Assembly: GCA_002713545.1 (NCBI GenBank)
Contig: PATJ01000013.1
Location: 16,161-31,389, forward strand
Origin: Acidimicrobiaceae bacterium
Lineage (GTDB): Bacteria > Actinomycetota > Acidimicrobiia > Acidimicrobiales > MedAcidi-G1
Direction: 5' to 3'
Length of the DNA stretch: 15,229 nt
The notes beneath the pieces were generated by a model. The model saw only the letters and a program-made list of their open reading frames with translations. It searched no databases and was not told the DNA's origin. Positions 1 through 8,483 of this stretch are shown here, one piece after another. A program made the translations under genes and the position numbers. Positions within the stretch are counted from its first letter, which is position 1; the number at the start of each line of letters is the position of its first letter.

Positions 1-317
1 GTGACAACTGTAAAATCATGTAAATGACCCGTTCCCTTCCATGGGTCATTGGTTATGTAAACGTCACCTTCGTAAATCCTGTGTGGTCCTATATCTTCGA
101 TGAAGTTAACTACAGCCGCTGCCATAGTGTTTACGTGCCCCGGAGTTCCAGTTATTGCCTGTGCGATCATTCTTCCTTTAGTGTCGTAGACACCCGCTGA
201 TAGATCTCCTGCTTCTCTAACGCTCGTGCTAAAGGCTGTACGAACTAGTGCCAGAGCTTGTTCTTCGACTATTGATATAAGGCGATTCCACATCACTTGG
301 TTTTTTAACTGGTTCAT
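1..317 (-). CDS. hyuB: Hydantoinase B/oxoprolinase (HyuB) family subunit, N-terminal part, cut by window edge
   Basis: This is the first ~105 codons of a HyuB-type subunit; the rest lies left of the window. Reading the minus strand from the ATG at 317-315 gives an open frame to the edge. It contains MNQLKNQVMWNRLISIVEEQ, then AFSTSVREAGDLSAGVYD, GTPGHVNTM and VYITNDPWKGTGHLHD. These blocks are characteristic of the N-terminus of N-methylhydantoinase B / 5-oxoprolinase B-half proteins. HyuB works with HyuA in ATP-dependent opening of hydantoin or oxoproline rings; relatives carboxylate acetone or acetophenone. The ATG overlaps the TGA stop of hyuA by four bases (ATGA), the normal sign of coupled translation of two subunits. 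The family is clear. The substrate cannot be told from this fragment. Confidence 0.88.
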   Translation of the reverse strand, partial: MNQLKNQVMWNRLISIVEEQALALVRTAFSTSVREAGDLSAGVYDTKGRMIAQAITGTPGHVNTMAAAVVNFIEDIGPHRIYEGDVYITNDPWKGTGHLHDFTVV

Positions 318-2407
318 TCGACAGTCTCAGTTTTTTTTGTAATCAGTAGACAATCATCATGCTGGGTGGAGGATTTCTTCTCACTTGAAACCCAAGTCGT
401 TGTTTGACTCTCGACAATTATGGCTGGTCCCATCACACAATCACCAGGGTTTAGATTTTCACGCTGGAAGACAGAAGCTTCAACTTTGCTATCTTTGGCG
501 GGATCGTAGATAACACGTTTCAAATCAGTCGTAACAATATTTTCAGAGTCGACAGTAGTAGTTTTTTCAGTTTCTGGTCTTGGTGATGTGACTTTAACGG
601 ACCACCCGACGACTTCGATCTGTAGACCATCTATGGCCCTACCGAAATGTTCTTCATAAGTTTTCTCAAATTTGTTATTGAGCAATTCGATACCAAGATA
701 GTCAAATATCTCATTTTCTAGAGGTACAGTAATTTCCCATCCTTGCCCCGCGTATCTCATAAAAGCACAACGTTCCACAAGTAGCTCCTCTGGATGAATG
801 TTTTCGTTTGATGCTTCCATCACAAATTCTGTTGCTTCTGAAGTGAGGTTCTCAAGAAGTTGGTTCACACTTTTATGATCAAAATTTTCTATAGAAATGT
901 AGAAGCTTTTTAAAGCTTCGTAAGAAAAAGGTGTTCGAAGAAAGCCTATGGCGGAACCTACTCCTGCTCCTGGGGGAATGAGTAGCCTTTCGATTTCAAG
1001 CTTGTCACATAAACGAGAGGCATGAAGAGGTGCTCCACCACCGAATGCAATCATTGTGTATTGAGATACATCTCTACCATTTTCCACTGCATGAACACGA
1101 GCTGCATTGGCCATATTCTCATCAACAACTTCGATTACTCCTATTGCCGCATTTTCAACGTCTGTTTTAAGCGGCTCTGCTATATCAGTTAATAGAGCTT
1201 TTCTCGATTCATCGGGAATGAGATCAATGTCATCAGCGCCGAAAGTCTCTGGTGATATTCGACCAAGTAACACGTTTGCATCCGTTACTGTTGCTAAAGA
1301 ACCGCCTAATCCGTATGCGGCTGGTCCTGGTTCAGAACCTGCACTTAGAGGGCCTACTCTTATTTGTTTAAGGTCATCAACATTTGCTATTGACCCACCC
1401 CCGGCTCCTATCTCAATCATTTCTATAACAGGTATTGAGATAGGCATTCCGCTTCCTTTTGTGAAGCGGTGGGTTCTTGCCACTTCAAATGTCTTTGCTG
1501 ATCTTGGCGATTGTTCATCTATCAGGCATATTTTTGCAGTTGTGCCTCCCATATCGTAAGAAAGAGCGGCATCTATCCCATGGCGTGCAGCGATTTCTGA
1601 AGCGAAAATAGCTCCGCCGGCCGGGCCTGATTCTATGAGTCTTACAGGAAATTTTATGGCACTTTCTATGCTGATTAATCCACCGCCCGAGTGGATGAGA
1701 TGAATATCGCATTTTGCTCCCGCTTCGGCTAATTTCGTTTTAAGTCTTTCAAGGTATGAAGCCATCATTGGCTGAACGTAAGCGTTTGCGCAGACTGTAT
1801 TAAATCTTTCAAATTCTCTCATTTGAGGTGACACTTCAGAAGAAATTGAAACTTTAATGTTTGGAAGCTGGTCCAAAAGCATTTGCTTAAAGAGAGATTC
1901 ATGTCTGTCGTTCATATATGAATGTATGAAACCAACTGCTACGGCTTCATACCTGTTCTCTTCAAGTGACAGGAGTTTGATCAGGTTTTTAGCTTCCGTC
2001 TGGTTAAAAGGTAAAAGTACCGAACCGTCTGCAGAGACACGTTCTGAAAGTACGTATCTGTCTTTCCGCTCGATCAGTGGTTTGGGTAATTCTAGATTGA
2101 GATCGTATTGCTCGAATCTGCTCTCCGTCCTCATCTCGATAGTGTCTCGAAAACCTTTTGTGGTTACGAAAGCTGTTTCAGCTCCCGTTCTAGAGATCAA
2201 AGCATTTGTGGCTAAAGTCGTACCATGTATGAAAGAGTCAAGTTCAGATAGATCAGATCCTGAATCTTCTATTACAGCATGTATGCCTTGGAGGATTCCT
2301 ATCTCTGGCGATTCATAAGTGGTAAGAACTTTTGTTGAAAAGATTTCTCCTTTTGCTTCGAGGACTATGTCAGTAAAAGTGCCTCCAACATCAGCTCCAA
2401 TTCGCAT
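314..2407 (-). CDS. hyuA: Hydantoinase A/oxoprolinase (HyuA) family ATP-dependent subunit
   Basis: This is the ATP-binding subunit that partners HyuB in ATP-dependent hydrolysis of N-methylhydantoin, oxoproline or similar rings, or in carboxylation in the acetone/acetophenone carboxylase branch; it is cytoplasmic. Visible family blocks include the N-terminal actin-like phosphate loop MRIGADVGGTFTDIVL, HGTTLATNALI, the central ESGPAGGA, YDMGGTTAKICLIDE and GAGGGSIA, then SEPGPAAYGLGG and FGGGAPLHASRL. The length of ~697 residues is normal. I chose the ATG at 2407 because AGGA sits 5 bases before it and homologues start at this MRIG block. An in-frame ATG at 2422 would add MVRNK and is also possible, with GGAG 14 bases before it. 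The gene starts shortly after the SDR stop at 2431 and overlaps hyuB by four bases. The substrate is unknown; a P450 and an SDR upstream suggest an oxidised ring or ketone. Confidence 0.9.
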   Translation of the reverse strand: MRIGADVGGTFTDIVLEAKGEIFSTKVLTTYESPEIGILQGIHAVIEDSGSDLSELDSFIHGTTLATNALISRTGAETAFVTTKGFRDTIEMRTESRFEQYDLNLELPKPLIERKDRYVLSERVSADGSVLLPFNQTEAKNLIKLLSLEENRYEAVAVGFIHSYMNDRHESLFKQMLLDQLPNIKVSISSEVSPQMREFERFNTVCANAYVQPMMASYLERLKTKLAEAGAKCDIHLIHSGGGLISIESAIKFPVRLIESGPAGGAIFASEIAARHGIDAALSYDMGGTTAKICLIDEQSPRSAKTFEVARTHRFTKGSGMPISIPVIEMIEIGAGGGSIANVDDLKQIRVGPLSAGSEPGPAAYGLGGSLATVTDANVLLGRISPETFGADDIDLIPDESRKALLTDIAEPLKTDVENAAIGVIEVVDENMANAARVHAVENGRDVSQYTMIAFGGGAPLHASRLCDKLEIERLLIPPGAGVGSAIGFLRTPFSYEALKSFYISIENFDHKSVNQLLENLTSEATEFVMEASNENIHPEELLVERCAFMRYAGQGWEITVPLENEIFDYLGIELLNNKFEKTYEEHFGRAIDGLQIEVVGWSVKVTSPRPETEKTTTVDSENIVTTDLKRVIYDPAKDSKVEASVFQRENLNPGDCVMGPAIIVESQTTTWVSSEKKSSTQHDDCLLITKKTETVE

Positions 2408-2430
2408 TTTATTCCTAACCATTAGGGGTA

Positions 2431-3246
2431 TTAGTCTCCTTCGAGAATGTCCTGTAAAGGTGGGAATGTGGAAGGTGGGACTATGTCAACGGTTGCGGAT
2501 CTCTGTTGCGAAAGCATTCCTCCATCAACTTTGATTACATCTCCAGTGATGTATTTAGCATCTTCAGAGGCAAGGAAAAGTGCAGGTCCTGCCATGTCGT
2601 CAGGGTCTCCAGGGCGACCAAGAGGTATGTTCTCACCTCGGAGATTTCTTGCTTCTTCGTCCATTCCTTCAGTATCGATTGAACCCGGCATTAGGGCACA
2701 GACTCTTATGCCATAGGGACCTAGGTCAAGTGCCATTGCTCTGGTGAGTGCTTCTATGCCTCCTTTTGAGGCGTCGTACGCGGTAAAAGATCTATGGGCG
2801 CGAGTGGCACCGCCTGACGACATGTTGATAATCACACCGTGCTTTTTGGAAGCCATAATTCTTGCTGCTTGTTGAGAGCAGAGAAAGTGGCCTGTTAAAT
2901 TAACGTCAATGATGCGTCTCCACCAGGCCTCATCTGCTTCGAAGAAATGAAGCATAGGACTTACGATGCCAGCATTGTTCACCAATACGTCGACAGTTCC
3001 AAAGTGTTCTAATGCTGAGTCAAAAATTATTTTCACCTGACTGCTGTCAGCTACGTCAGCAGGAACTCCAATAGAATCACCCCCAGAATCGTTTATGCCT
3101 GTTACTACTTCGCTCACGCTGTTTTCGTCAATGTCATTTACGACTACTTTGGCGCCTTCCTTTGAGAATCTTTCCGCTATAGCGCGGCCGATTCCTTTTC
3201 CTGCACCAGTTACCACCACGACTTGATCTTTGTGACTGTCACTCAT
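2431..3246 (-). CDS. Short-chain dehydrogenase/reductase (SDR), classical type
   Basis: This is an NAD(P)-dependent oxidoreductase of the classical SDR family, 271 residues, cytoplasmic, interconverting an alcohol and a ketone. The cofactor loop TGAGKGIG is at residues 13-20, VNNAGIV near 89-95, the catalytic Ser at ~144 (NMSSGG) and YDASK gives Tyr157 and Lys161, exactly 13 residues after the Ser. ND at 37-38 after the second strand suggests NAD rather than NADP preference. The C-terminus (GDVIKVDGGMLSQQ) is usual, followed by a proline-rich tail of ~25 residues that is longer than in many members. GGAG lies 8 bases before the ATG. It sits between the P450 and HyuA, so it probably oxidises the alcohol made by the P450, or prepares the HyuAB substrate. 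The substrate cannot be assigned. Confidence 0.88.
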   Translation of the reverse strand: MSDSHKDQVVVVTGAGKGIGRAIAERFSKEGAKVVVNDIDENSVSEVVTGINDSGGDSIGVPADVADSSQVKIIFDSALEHFGTVDVLVNNAGIVSPMLHFFEADEAWWRRIIDVNLTGHFLCSQQAARIMASKKHGVIINMSSGGATRAHRSFTAYDASKGGIEALTRAMALDLGPYGIRVCALMPGSIDTEGMDEEARNLRGENIPLGRPGDPDDMAGPALFLASEDAKYITGDVIKVDGGMLSQQRSATVDIVPPSTFPPLQDILEGD

Positions 3247-3264
3247 TAGTCATCTCCAAACATC

Positions 3265-3276
3265 CCTTAATTAAGG
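3265..3276. repeat. Perfect 12-bp palindrome CCTTAATTAAGG in P450-SDR gap
   Basis: The 58-base gap between the P450 stop and the SDR start contains an uninterrupted 12-bp palindrome. With no loop it makes a poor RNA hairpin and has no T-run, so it is not a typical terminator. It could be a dimeric protein-binding site or chance in AT-rich DNA. It lies about 19 bases upstream of the SDR start codon, before its Shine-Dalgarno sequence. Confidence 0.3.
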
Positions 3277-3304
3277 ATATCGAAGATAGAAAGATAATCT
3301 TTAA

Positions 3305-4480
3305 CTAGGCACTTGGGTGGAAAGCTAAATGCGTGTGTCTTCTTACATAGTTTCCGGTTGCGTAGGTAGAAGAAGTTTCATCAGCATAGAAATCAGGAAA
3401 ATTTCTCAAAATTTCTCTAAGCGCTATGGAGGACTGCAGGCGGGCAACAGAAGCACCTAGGCAGAAATGTGCCCCTGACCCAAAACTTAGTATTCGCTTT
3501 ATTTTCCGCTGAATGTCTAACTTTTCAGAATCTTCACCAAATTCACGCTCATCTCTATTCCCAGATCCATAACCAAGAAGAACACGCGATCCAGAAGGTA
3601 TTTTTTCATCATGCAATTCGAAATCTTCCAAAAGAACTCGACTCAAGCCTTGGACAGGGGAGGTCATTCTTAGCAACTCTTCAATCGCGCCGGGTAAAAG
3701 GCGTAAATCTTCTGACAAAAGTTTTCGTTGATCAGGGTTCTCGCTCAGCAGTACTGCCGAACCACCTAATAAACCGGTTGTTGTATCGTTACCCCCAGCG
3801 ATCATAGTGAAAGCCAAACCTAGGATCCACATGATAGAAACTTTCTCTTCGCCCATTTCTATGAGTTCTGAGATCAAGTCATCTCCAGGTGTTTTCTTTC
3901 TCCATTCGATTAATTCGGTAAAATAATTTGTTACTTCGTAAATAGCTTCGAGTCCCTCATTTTCTTCATTGTGTATTGCGCCCGCCACAATTTTTTCTGT
4001 CCAAGTGTCAAAAACAACGCGATCGGATGCTGGTACACCTAAGTACTTTGAAACTACGAAACTTGGTAGCGGTTTAAACAGTTCAGAAATAATGTCGCAG
4101 GTTTCGAGTTCCTTTATTCTATTTATTGCAGATTCAACAAAAGCGGAAATGTCTTCTGTCATATCCTCAGCTTTCCTGGGAGTGAAACCTTTACTTATAA
4201 GCCTTCTAAATTCAGTGTGCTCAGGCGGGTCTAAAAAAACTATCGGAGCAGAATCTCCCATATCTAGATTGTTAGAGTCCTGATCGATCGTTAGACCATG
4301 GCGAGAGGAAAACACTCGAGGATTTCGTGCAGCATTAAAAACATCTTCGAATCGAGACAAAACCCAAAAAGAACCTGTTTCCACGAAATGAACAGGAGAA
4401 TTATTTCTTAGATCAGAGTACATGGGATAAGGATTTCGCCACGATTCACCAGATCTCAGCACGTATGCACTTTCCCCCAT
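3305..4480 (-). CDS. Cytochrome P450
   Basis: This is a soluble bacterial P450 of 391 residues, expected to hydroxylate a small hydrophobic substrate using electrons from ferredoxin or a similar partner; no ferredoxin gene is seen here. The I-helix oxygen-activation motif AGGNDTTTG is at ~228-236, the K-helix ExxR is E268-L-L-R271, and the haem loop FGSGAHFCLG places the axial Cys at ~340. HTEFRRLISKGFTPRKAE near residue 88 is the conserved C-helix region of CYP107/CYP125-like bacterial P450s. No membrane segment is seen. It is the first gene of the minus-strand run and is divergent from the GMC gene 105 bases away. The ATG at 4480 has no good Shine-Dalgarno, so it may be leaderless, or may start at the GTG six codons later, with GGGGGA before it. 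The substrate is unknown. Confidence 0.92.
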   Translation of the reverse strand: MGESAYVLRSGESWRNPYPMYSDLRNNSPVHFVETGSFWVLSRFEDVFNAARNPRVFSSRHGLTIDQDSNNLDMGDSAPIVFLDPPEHTEFRRLISKGFTPRKAEDMTEDISAFVESAINRIKELETCDIISELFKPLPSFVVSKYLGVPASDRVVFDTWTEKIVAGAIHNEENEGLEAIYEVTNYFTELIEWRKKTPGDDLISELIEMGEEKVSIMWILGLAFTMIAGGNDTTTGLLGGSAVLLSENPDQRKLLSEDLRLLPGAIEELLRMTSPVQGLSRVLLEDFELHDEKIPSGSRVLLGYGSGNRDEREFGEDSEKLDIQRKIKRILSFGSGAHFCLGASVARLQSSIALREILRNFPDFYADETSSTYATGNYVRRHTHLAFHPSA

Positions 4481-4585
4481 AAGTAAGGATACTTTTTAGT
4501 AAAAAATTTTCCTTGACACCACTAAGCGTAAGTTTGAAGGCAGAATCAATTCGTATGAAAAATTTGATTAATTCGGAGACCTTTA
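4481..4585. promoter_or_regulatory. Divergent intergenic region between P450 and GMC operons
   Basis: These 105 bases separate two diverging gene runs, so promoters for both are expected here. A TTGACA matching the sigma-70 -35 consensus is at 4513-4518 on the plus strand, but I cannot find a convincing -10 at 16-19 bases from it. The DNA is AT-rich with AAAAAATTTT at 4501-4510. The GMC Shine-Dalgarno GGAG is at 4575-4578, 7 bases before ATG 4586. Promoter presence is inferred from layout more than from motifs. Confidence 0.4.
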
Positions 4586-6235
4586 ATGAGTGATTACGAC
4601 ATAGTTATCGTTGGCGGAGGCTCTGCTGGATGTGTACTCGCAAATCGTTTAAGTGAAAACAGTGATGTGAGCGTTCTCTTAATCGAAGCAGGCAGGCGAG
4701 ACCATCGATGGGATTTTGTAATTCATATGCCGGCAGCACTTTCTCTCGGTATAGGTAACAAATTTTACGACTGGAAGTATGAATCTGACCCTGAACCAGG
4801 ACTCGGGGGCAGAAGAGTGTCTCATGCCAGAGGAAAGGTTCTGGGAGGCTCTTCAAGTATAAACGGCATGATATTCCAACGTGGTAATCCCGCTGACTAT
4901 GAACGCTGGGCTGCAACACCGGGTTGCAAAGAGTGGAGCTATTCCCACTGTCTGCCTTATTTTCAACGAATGGAAACCTGTCTTCACGGAGTAGATCGAT
5001 ATAGAGGGGACAGTGGCCCGTTAATGTTGGAAAGAGGACCTGCTTCGAGTCCTTTATTCGGGGCTTTTTTTGATGCAGTGCAGGAAGCCGGTTATGAACT
5101 TACCGAAGATGTAAATGGATACCGACAAGAGGGGTTTTCTTCTTTTGACCGAAATATTTACCAGGGTAGACGAAACTCTGCCTCAGTTGCCTATTTACAC
5201 CCTGTTGCCTCAAGAACGAACTTAGATGTCATAACAAGAGCCCATGTAACAAAAATAATTTTTGACGGCAATAAGGCGGTGGGAGTTGAGTTGAAAAAAG
5301 ATAGACGAAACAAAACAATTAAGGCGGGTGAAGTAATTTGTTGTGGGGGTGCTATAAACACCCCGCAACTCCTACAACTGTCAGGAATAGGTTCAGCTAG
5401 AACTCTTGAGGAAGCCGATGTGAAGACGCTGATTGATCTGCCTGGTGTGGGTGAAAATTTGCAGGATCATCTCGAAGTTTATGTTCAGTACGCCTGTAAA
5501 AAACCTGTTTCAATGTCACCCTATTTAAAAGTTTGGAGGCGACCTTTTGTTTTCCTCCAATGGCTTTTAAGAAGAGGCCCAGGTTCCACCAACCATTTCG
5601 AAGCAGGGGGCTTTGTGAGGGGTAACGAAAGAGTTGAGTGGCCAAATCTTATGTTTCATTTTTTACCTATTGCAATTAGATATGACGGGACCACTCCGGT
5701 CGCAGGTCACGGTTACCAGTTTCACGTCGGGCCAATGTTTTCAGATAGTCGCGGAAGTATCAAAATCAAAACTAATGATCCTTTTGAAAAGCCTTCTATT
5801 AGATTTAATTATCTTTCCACTGAAGAAGATAGAAAAGAATGGATCGAGGCCATTCGTGTTGCCAGAAATATAATGGGCCAGGCAGCTTTCGAAGAATTTA
5901 ACGGGGGCGAGATATCGCCAGGTCCAAATGTGAAAGATGATGATGAGATTTTGAATTGGATCAAAAAGGACTCAGAGACGGCGCTTCATCCATCCTGTTC
6001 TGCTCGAATGGGAACAGACCATATGGCAGTCGTCGATCCTTCATCAATGCGGGTTCATGGAACAGAACAACTGCGAGTGGTTGATGCCTCTGTTATGCCT
6101 AATATCACTAACGGAAATATTTATGCGCCAGTTATGATGCTTGCCGAGAAGGCAGCAGATCTAATATTGGGTAACACTCCACTAACAAGAGACGACTCAC
6201 CTGTCTATAGACATAAAGGAGATGAAAAAATATGA
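4586..6235 (+). CDS. GMC-family flavin oxidoreductase, choline dehydrogenase (BetA)-like
   Basis: This is an FAD-dependent alcohol oxidoreductase of 549 residues in the glucose-methanol-choline family. The dinucleotide fold VGGGSAG is at 9-15 with the acidic E34 after strand 2 (LLIEAG). The two GMC signatures are [13 protein letters not shown] at 83-95 and [16 protein letters not shown] at 254-269. The C-terminal HPSCSARMG gives catalytic His468, and PNITNGN gives Asn511, the same His/Asn pair used by choline oxidase. The tail [11 protein letters not shown]...[14 protein letters not shown] is very BetA-like. Membership is certain. Choline as substrate is only one possibility, because BetA-like GMC enzymes also oxidise long-chain, polyethoxylated and aromatic alcohols. 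No signal peptide is seen. GGAG precedes the ATG, and the TGA overlaps the next gene's ATG by four bases, so the two are translated together. Confidence 0.92.
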   Translation: MSDYDIVIVGGGSAGCVLANRLSENSDVSVLLIEAGRRDHRWDFVIHMPAALSLGIGNKFYDWKYESDPEPGLGGRRVSHARGKVLGGSSSINGMIFQRGNPADYERWAATPGCKEWSYSHCLPYFQRMETCLHGVDRYRGDSGPLMLERGPASSPLFGAFFDAVQEAGYELTEDVNGYRQEGFSSFDRNIYQGRRNSASVAYLHPVASRTNLDVITRAHVTKIIFDGNKAVGVELKKDRRNKTIKAGEVICCGGAINTPQLLQLSGIGSARTLEEADVKTLIDLPGVGENLQDHLEVYVQYACKKPVSMSPYLKVWRRPFVFLQWLLRRGPGSTNHFEAGGFVRGNERVEWPNLMFHFLPIAIRYDGTTPVAGHGYQFHVGPMFSDSRGSIKIKTNDPFEKPSIRFNYLSTEEDRKEWIEAIRVARNIMGQAAFEEFNGGEISPGPNVKDDDEILNWIKKDSETALHPSCSARMGTDHMAVVDPSSMRVHGTEQLRVVDASVMPNITNGNIYAPVMMLAEKAADLILGNTPLTRDDSPVYRHKGDEKI

Positions 6236-7344
6236 CCAGTGAAATTGCTATCGGCCCGCGAGTCAGAAAGTCCCCTTTTTACGACGCGACGATTTCACAT
6301 GGAGTTAAGCAATTTTCGGTTTACAACCATATGTATATGCCAACTTCATATGGGGACCCAGTTGCTGAGTATCAGGCGTTAACTGAAAGGGTTTCCATTT
6401 GGGATGTGGCTGTAGAGCGTCAAGTCGAGATAGTCGGTTCTGGAGCTCTCGAATTAGTTGATTATTTGTCTACCAGAGGAATGAGATCATGCAAGGAAGG
6501 TAGATCTCGGTACACGCCAATTTGTGACCACACGGGAATTCTGATTAATGACCCCATAACACTGTGTCTTGAGAAAGACCGTTATTGGATGTCGATCGCA
6601 GATGGTGACCTACTACTCTGGGCACAAGCTATAAGTTATGAAAGAAACCTTGAATGTAGTGTCTTTGAGCCAGAAGTTTCACCTTTGGCAGTTCAAGGAC
6701 CTAAATCCTATGAAACTATGGCTGATTTACTCGGAGATTGGGTAATGAAAATACCATTTTTTGGTTTTGTAGATACTGAGTTAGACGGCATTCCATTTTT
6801 GATTTGTCGGTCAGGTTGGAGTGGTCAAGGTGGTTTTGAATTGTTTCTGACTGATGAATCTAAAGGTATAGATCTTTGGGAAAGAGTTTGGGAAGCTGGT
6901 TTGAAATATGGCATACACCCAGGGACACCTAACGCTGTCGAAAGAATAGAAAGTGAGCTACTTTCATATAGGGCCGACTGCGCGGCTTCAGCAACTCCTC
7001 TGGAATTGGGTCTGGAACGCTTTATGAATCTAGAAAGAGAAGATCATTTCATAGGAAAAGAAGCTTTACTCTCAGAAAAAAGTAGGGGGCCCTCCAGGCG
7101 ATTGGTAAAGGTCATGTTGTCAGGAGAGGGTCTAACTGCACCAAATCAAGAACCGTGGCCTGCATTTGATGAATCAGGAAATGAAATCGGAGAAATACGC
7201 GTAGTGGCATGGTCGCCTGCCATGAAAGGAAATTTGGGTTTGGCATTAGTTTCAAGTAAAAACGCCGGCGAAGATTTCAACGCAGTCAGTAAAGATGGCC
7301 AAAGTTATAGAGCAACACATCTAAGTTACTTTGGCGAAAGGTAA
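6232..7344 (+). CDS. DmdA-like tetrahydrofolate-dependent demethylase (GcvT/aminomethyltransferase family)
   Basis: This is a folate-binding protein of the GcvT family, 370 residues, resembling dimethylsulfoniopropionate (DMSP) demethylase DmdA more than glycine-cleavage T protein. Features I recognise from DmdA are YNHMYMPT at 31-38, WDVAVERQV at 57-65, [13 protein letters not shown] at ~94-108 and [13 protein letters not shown] at 121-133, then [11 protein letters not shown] at ~149-159 and [12 protein letters not shown] at 193-204. GcvT has an Asp-Asp at the NDP position (106-108), so NDP points away from true GcvT, and no gcvH or gcvP is nearby. DmdA moves a methyl group from DMSP to tetrahydrofolate. 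DmdA-like relatives act on other methylated sulfonium, amine or ether compounds, so DMSP is plausible but not proven. The ATG overlaps the GMC stop (ATGA), with GGAG 10 bases before it. Confidence 0.85.
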   Translation: MTSEIAIGPRVRKSPFYDATISHGVKQFSVYNHMYMPTSYGDPVAEYQALTERVSIWDVAVERQVEIVGSGALELVDYLSTRGMRSCKEGRSRYTPICDHTGILINDPITLCLEKDRYWMSIADGDLLLWAQAISYERNLECSVFEPEVSPLAVQGPKSYETMADLLGDWVMKIPFFGFVDTELDGIPFLICRSGWSGQGGFELFLTDESKGIDLWERVWEAGLKYGIHPGTPNAVERIESELLSYRADCAASATPLELGLERFMNLEREDHFIGKEALLSEKSRGPSRRLVKVMLSGEGLTAPNQEPWPAFDESGNEIGEIRVVAWSPAMKGNLGLALVSSKNAGEDFNAVSKDGQSYRATHLSYFGER

Positions 7345-7350
7345 AAATTT

Positions 7351-7381
7351 TTTACATATTCGAAAAATTTCATGATCTAAT
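7351..7381 (+). promoter_or_regulatory. Possible weak promoter before the GWGDGLP/UGSC genes
   Basis: The 82-base gap after the DmdA-like gene holds TTTACA at 7351-7356 and TCTAAT at 7376-7381, each one base off the sigma-70 consensus, but 19 bases apart, which is longer than ideal. Just before it, GTAAAA at 7341-7346 can pair with TTTTAC at 7350-7355, a weak AT-only hairpin over the stop codon. This may mark a transcript boundary inside the plus-strand run; the evidence is thin. Confidence 0.25.
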
Positions 7382-7426
7382 TTTCCCAACTGTAAAGTAG
7401 GCAAGCTTATGAACAACAATGGGTGA

Positions 7427-8461
7427 ATGGAAAGTTCAAGCCAGTTTCTCGAACTCTCAGATGAAGACCCAGCCACTATTTATGAAGTATTTGAGAGTCA
7501 TGGTTGGGGAGATGGGCTGCCACTAGTGCCACCCACTGACAAACGTGTGACTGAAATGCTCAGTCATGTGAAGGCTTCTCCGGAAGAAGTACTCGCAGTT
7601 CTTCCGCCACGGGGAGGATCCGCAACTTATAGAGCTGTGGCGGTTAACGCAGTTTTAGCGGGATGCAAACCTGAGTATTTCCCTATTGTTGTAGAAGCGG
7701 TAAAGGCTTTAGGTAGTCAAAAAATCAATTTGCGTGGGGTCAATACAACTACCCATCCTGTAGCCCCGTTATTGATAGTTCATGGCAGGGTAGTTGATGA
7801 GCTTGGCTTTAATTCAGGTTTGGGTACGTTTGGGCCCGGCAACAGGGCAAACGCGACCGTAGGTAGGGCAATGCGACTCGTGTTGCTGCACATTGCTGGG
7901 GCAGTACCCGGTCCGGGTGATGCCTCAACGCAAGGTCAGCCTTCAAAATACACTTATTGCATTGCAGAGAATCAAAAAGAAAACCCTTGGGAGTCGTATC
8001 CCGAGTCACTCGGGCTTGATTCAGAAAGTGCACTGACTATTCACTGTGGTGAAAACCCACACAATTTTCACGATATGGAATCAGAAAACATAGAGAGGGT
8101 ACTTGATAAAGCAGCTTCGGTTATGACAACTTTTGGAGTAAATAATGCTTGTATCTCAGGCGGTGAATGGTTCGTAATTCTTTGTCCCGAACATGCTGCA
8201 ACTGCAGTAAACCAGGGATGGAGTAGGGAAGATGTTTCTAATTACTTATTTGAGAAAGCAAGAATGCCCGCTGGCAGCTTTCGAGAACAGTTTAACTTAT
8301 TAGCATGGGCAGATTGGATGACTTCACTTCCAGACAAAGAGTTAGTGCCGATGACTCAACAGGTTGAAAACATCAAAGTTTTAGTAAGTGGAGGTGCCGG
8401 AAAGCATTCGTGCGTAGTCCCCAGCTGGGGGATGACCAGAAGTGTGACAGTTCCAATATAA
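7427..8461 (+). CDS. Conserved protein with GWGDGLPLVPPT motif, adjacent to UGSC selenoprotein
   Basis: This 344-residue protein has no catalytic family I can name. It has a strong N-terminal motif GWGDGLPLVPPT at 26-37. Next come GLGTFGPGNRANATVGRA around 131-148 and GDASTQGQPSKYTYCIAENQ at 164-183, then CISGGEWFVILCPEHAA near 242-258. Near the end is a glycine-rich VSGGAGKHSCVVPSWG with Cys329. No signal peptide or membrane helix is evident. I have seen GWxDGLPxVPPT proteins as uncharacterised genes in actinobacteria and marine lineages, and I recall them beside UGSC proteins, which I cannot check here. It ends 22 bases before the UGSC gene, so a shared complex or reaction is likely. Several conserved-looking Cys and His residues could serve redox or metal chemistry. 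The ATG at 7427 has only GGGTG directly before it, a poor Shine-Dalgarno, so the start is uncertain. Confidence 0.8.
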   Translation: MESSSQFLELSDEDPATIYEVFESHGWGDGLPLVPPTDKRVTEMLSHVKASPEEVLAVLPPRGGSATYRAVAVNAVLAGCKPEYFPIVVEAVKALGSQKINLRGVNTTTHPVAPLLIVHGRVVDELGFNSGLGTFGPGNRANATVGRAMRLVLLHIAGAVPGPGDASTQGQPSKYTYCIAENQKENPWESYPESLGLDSESALTIHCGENPHNFHDMESENIERVLDKAASVMTTFGVNNACISGGEWFVILCPEHAATAVNQGWSREDVSNYLFEKARMPAGSFREQFNLLAWADWMTSLPDKELVPMTQQVENIKVLVSGGAGKHSCVVPSWGMTRSVTVPI

Positions 8462-8463
8462 AT

Positions 8464-8475
8464 GGAGAGGAGAGG
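8464..8475 (+). promoter_or_regulatory. Strong ribosome binding site of the UGSC selenoprotein gene
   Basis: GGAGAGGAGAGG offers two stacked Shine-Dalgarno cores ending 8 bases before the ATG at 8484. It is purine-rich and far stronger than the site before the preceding gene. It fixes the start and shows that the first part, upstream of the in-frame TGA, is really translated. Confidence 0.75.
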
Positions 8476-8483
8476 TTTAATCT

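Noticed and set aside
1107..1559. Plus-strand open frame of 150 codons opposite hyuA, and similar long frames opposite the other genes
   Set aside because: They lie antisense to genes with clear family motifs, show no recognisable motifs of their own, and fit as shadows of the real coding frames.
3265..3276. Rho-independent terminator between P450 and SDR
   Set aside because: The palindrome has no loop, a weak AT core and no T-run in either direction, and genes on both sides run the same way.
6232..7344. Glycine-cleavage system T protein (gcvT)
   Set aside because: There is no gcvH/gcvP nearby, the GcvT catalytic Asp-Asp region reads NDP, and several blocks match DmdA instead.
7424..7426. 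A second selenocysteine codon in a longer GWGDGLP protein
   Set aside because: It would sit at residue 6 of a leader with no redox motif, and the hairpin after it is weak; the ATG directly behind the TGA is a simpler start.
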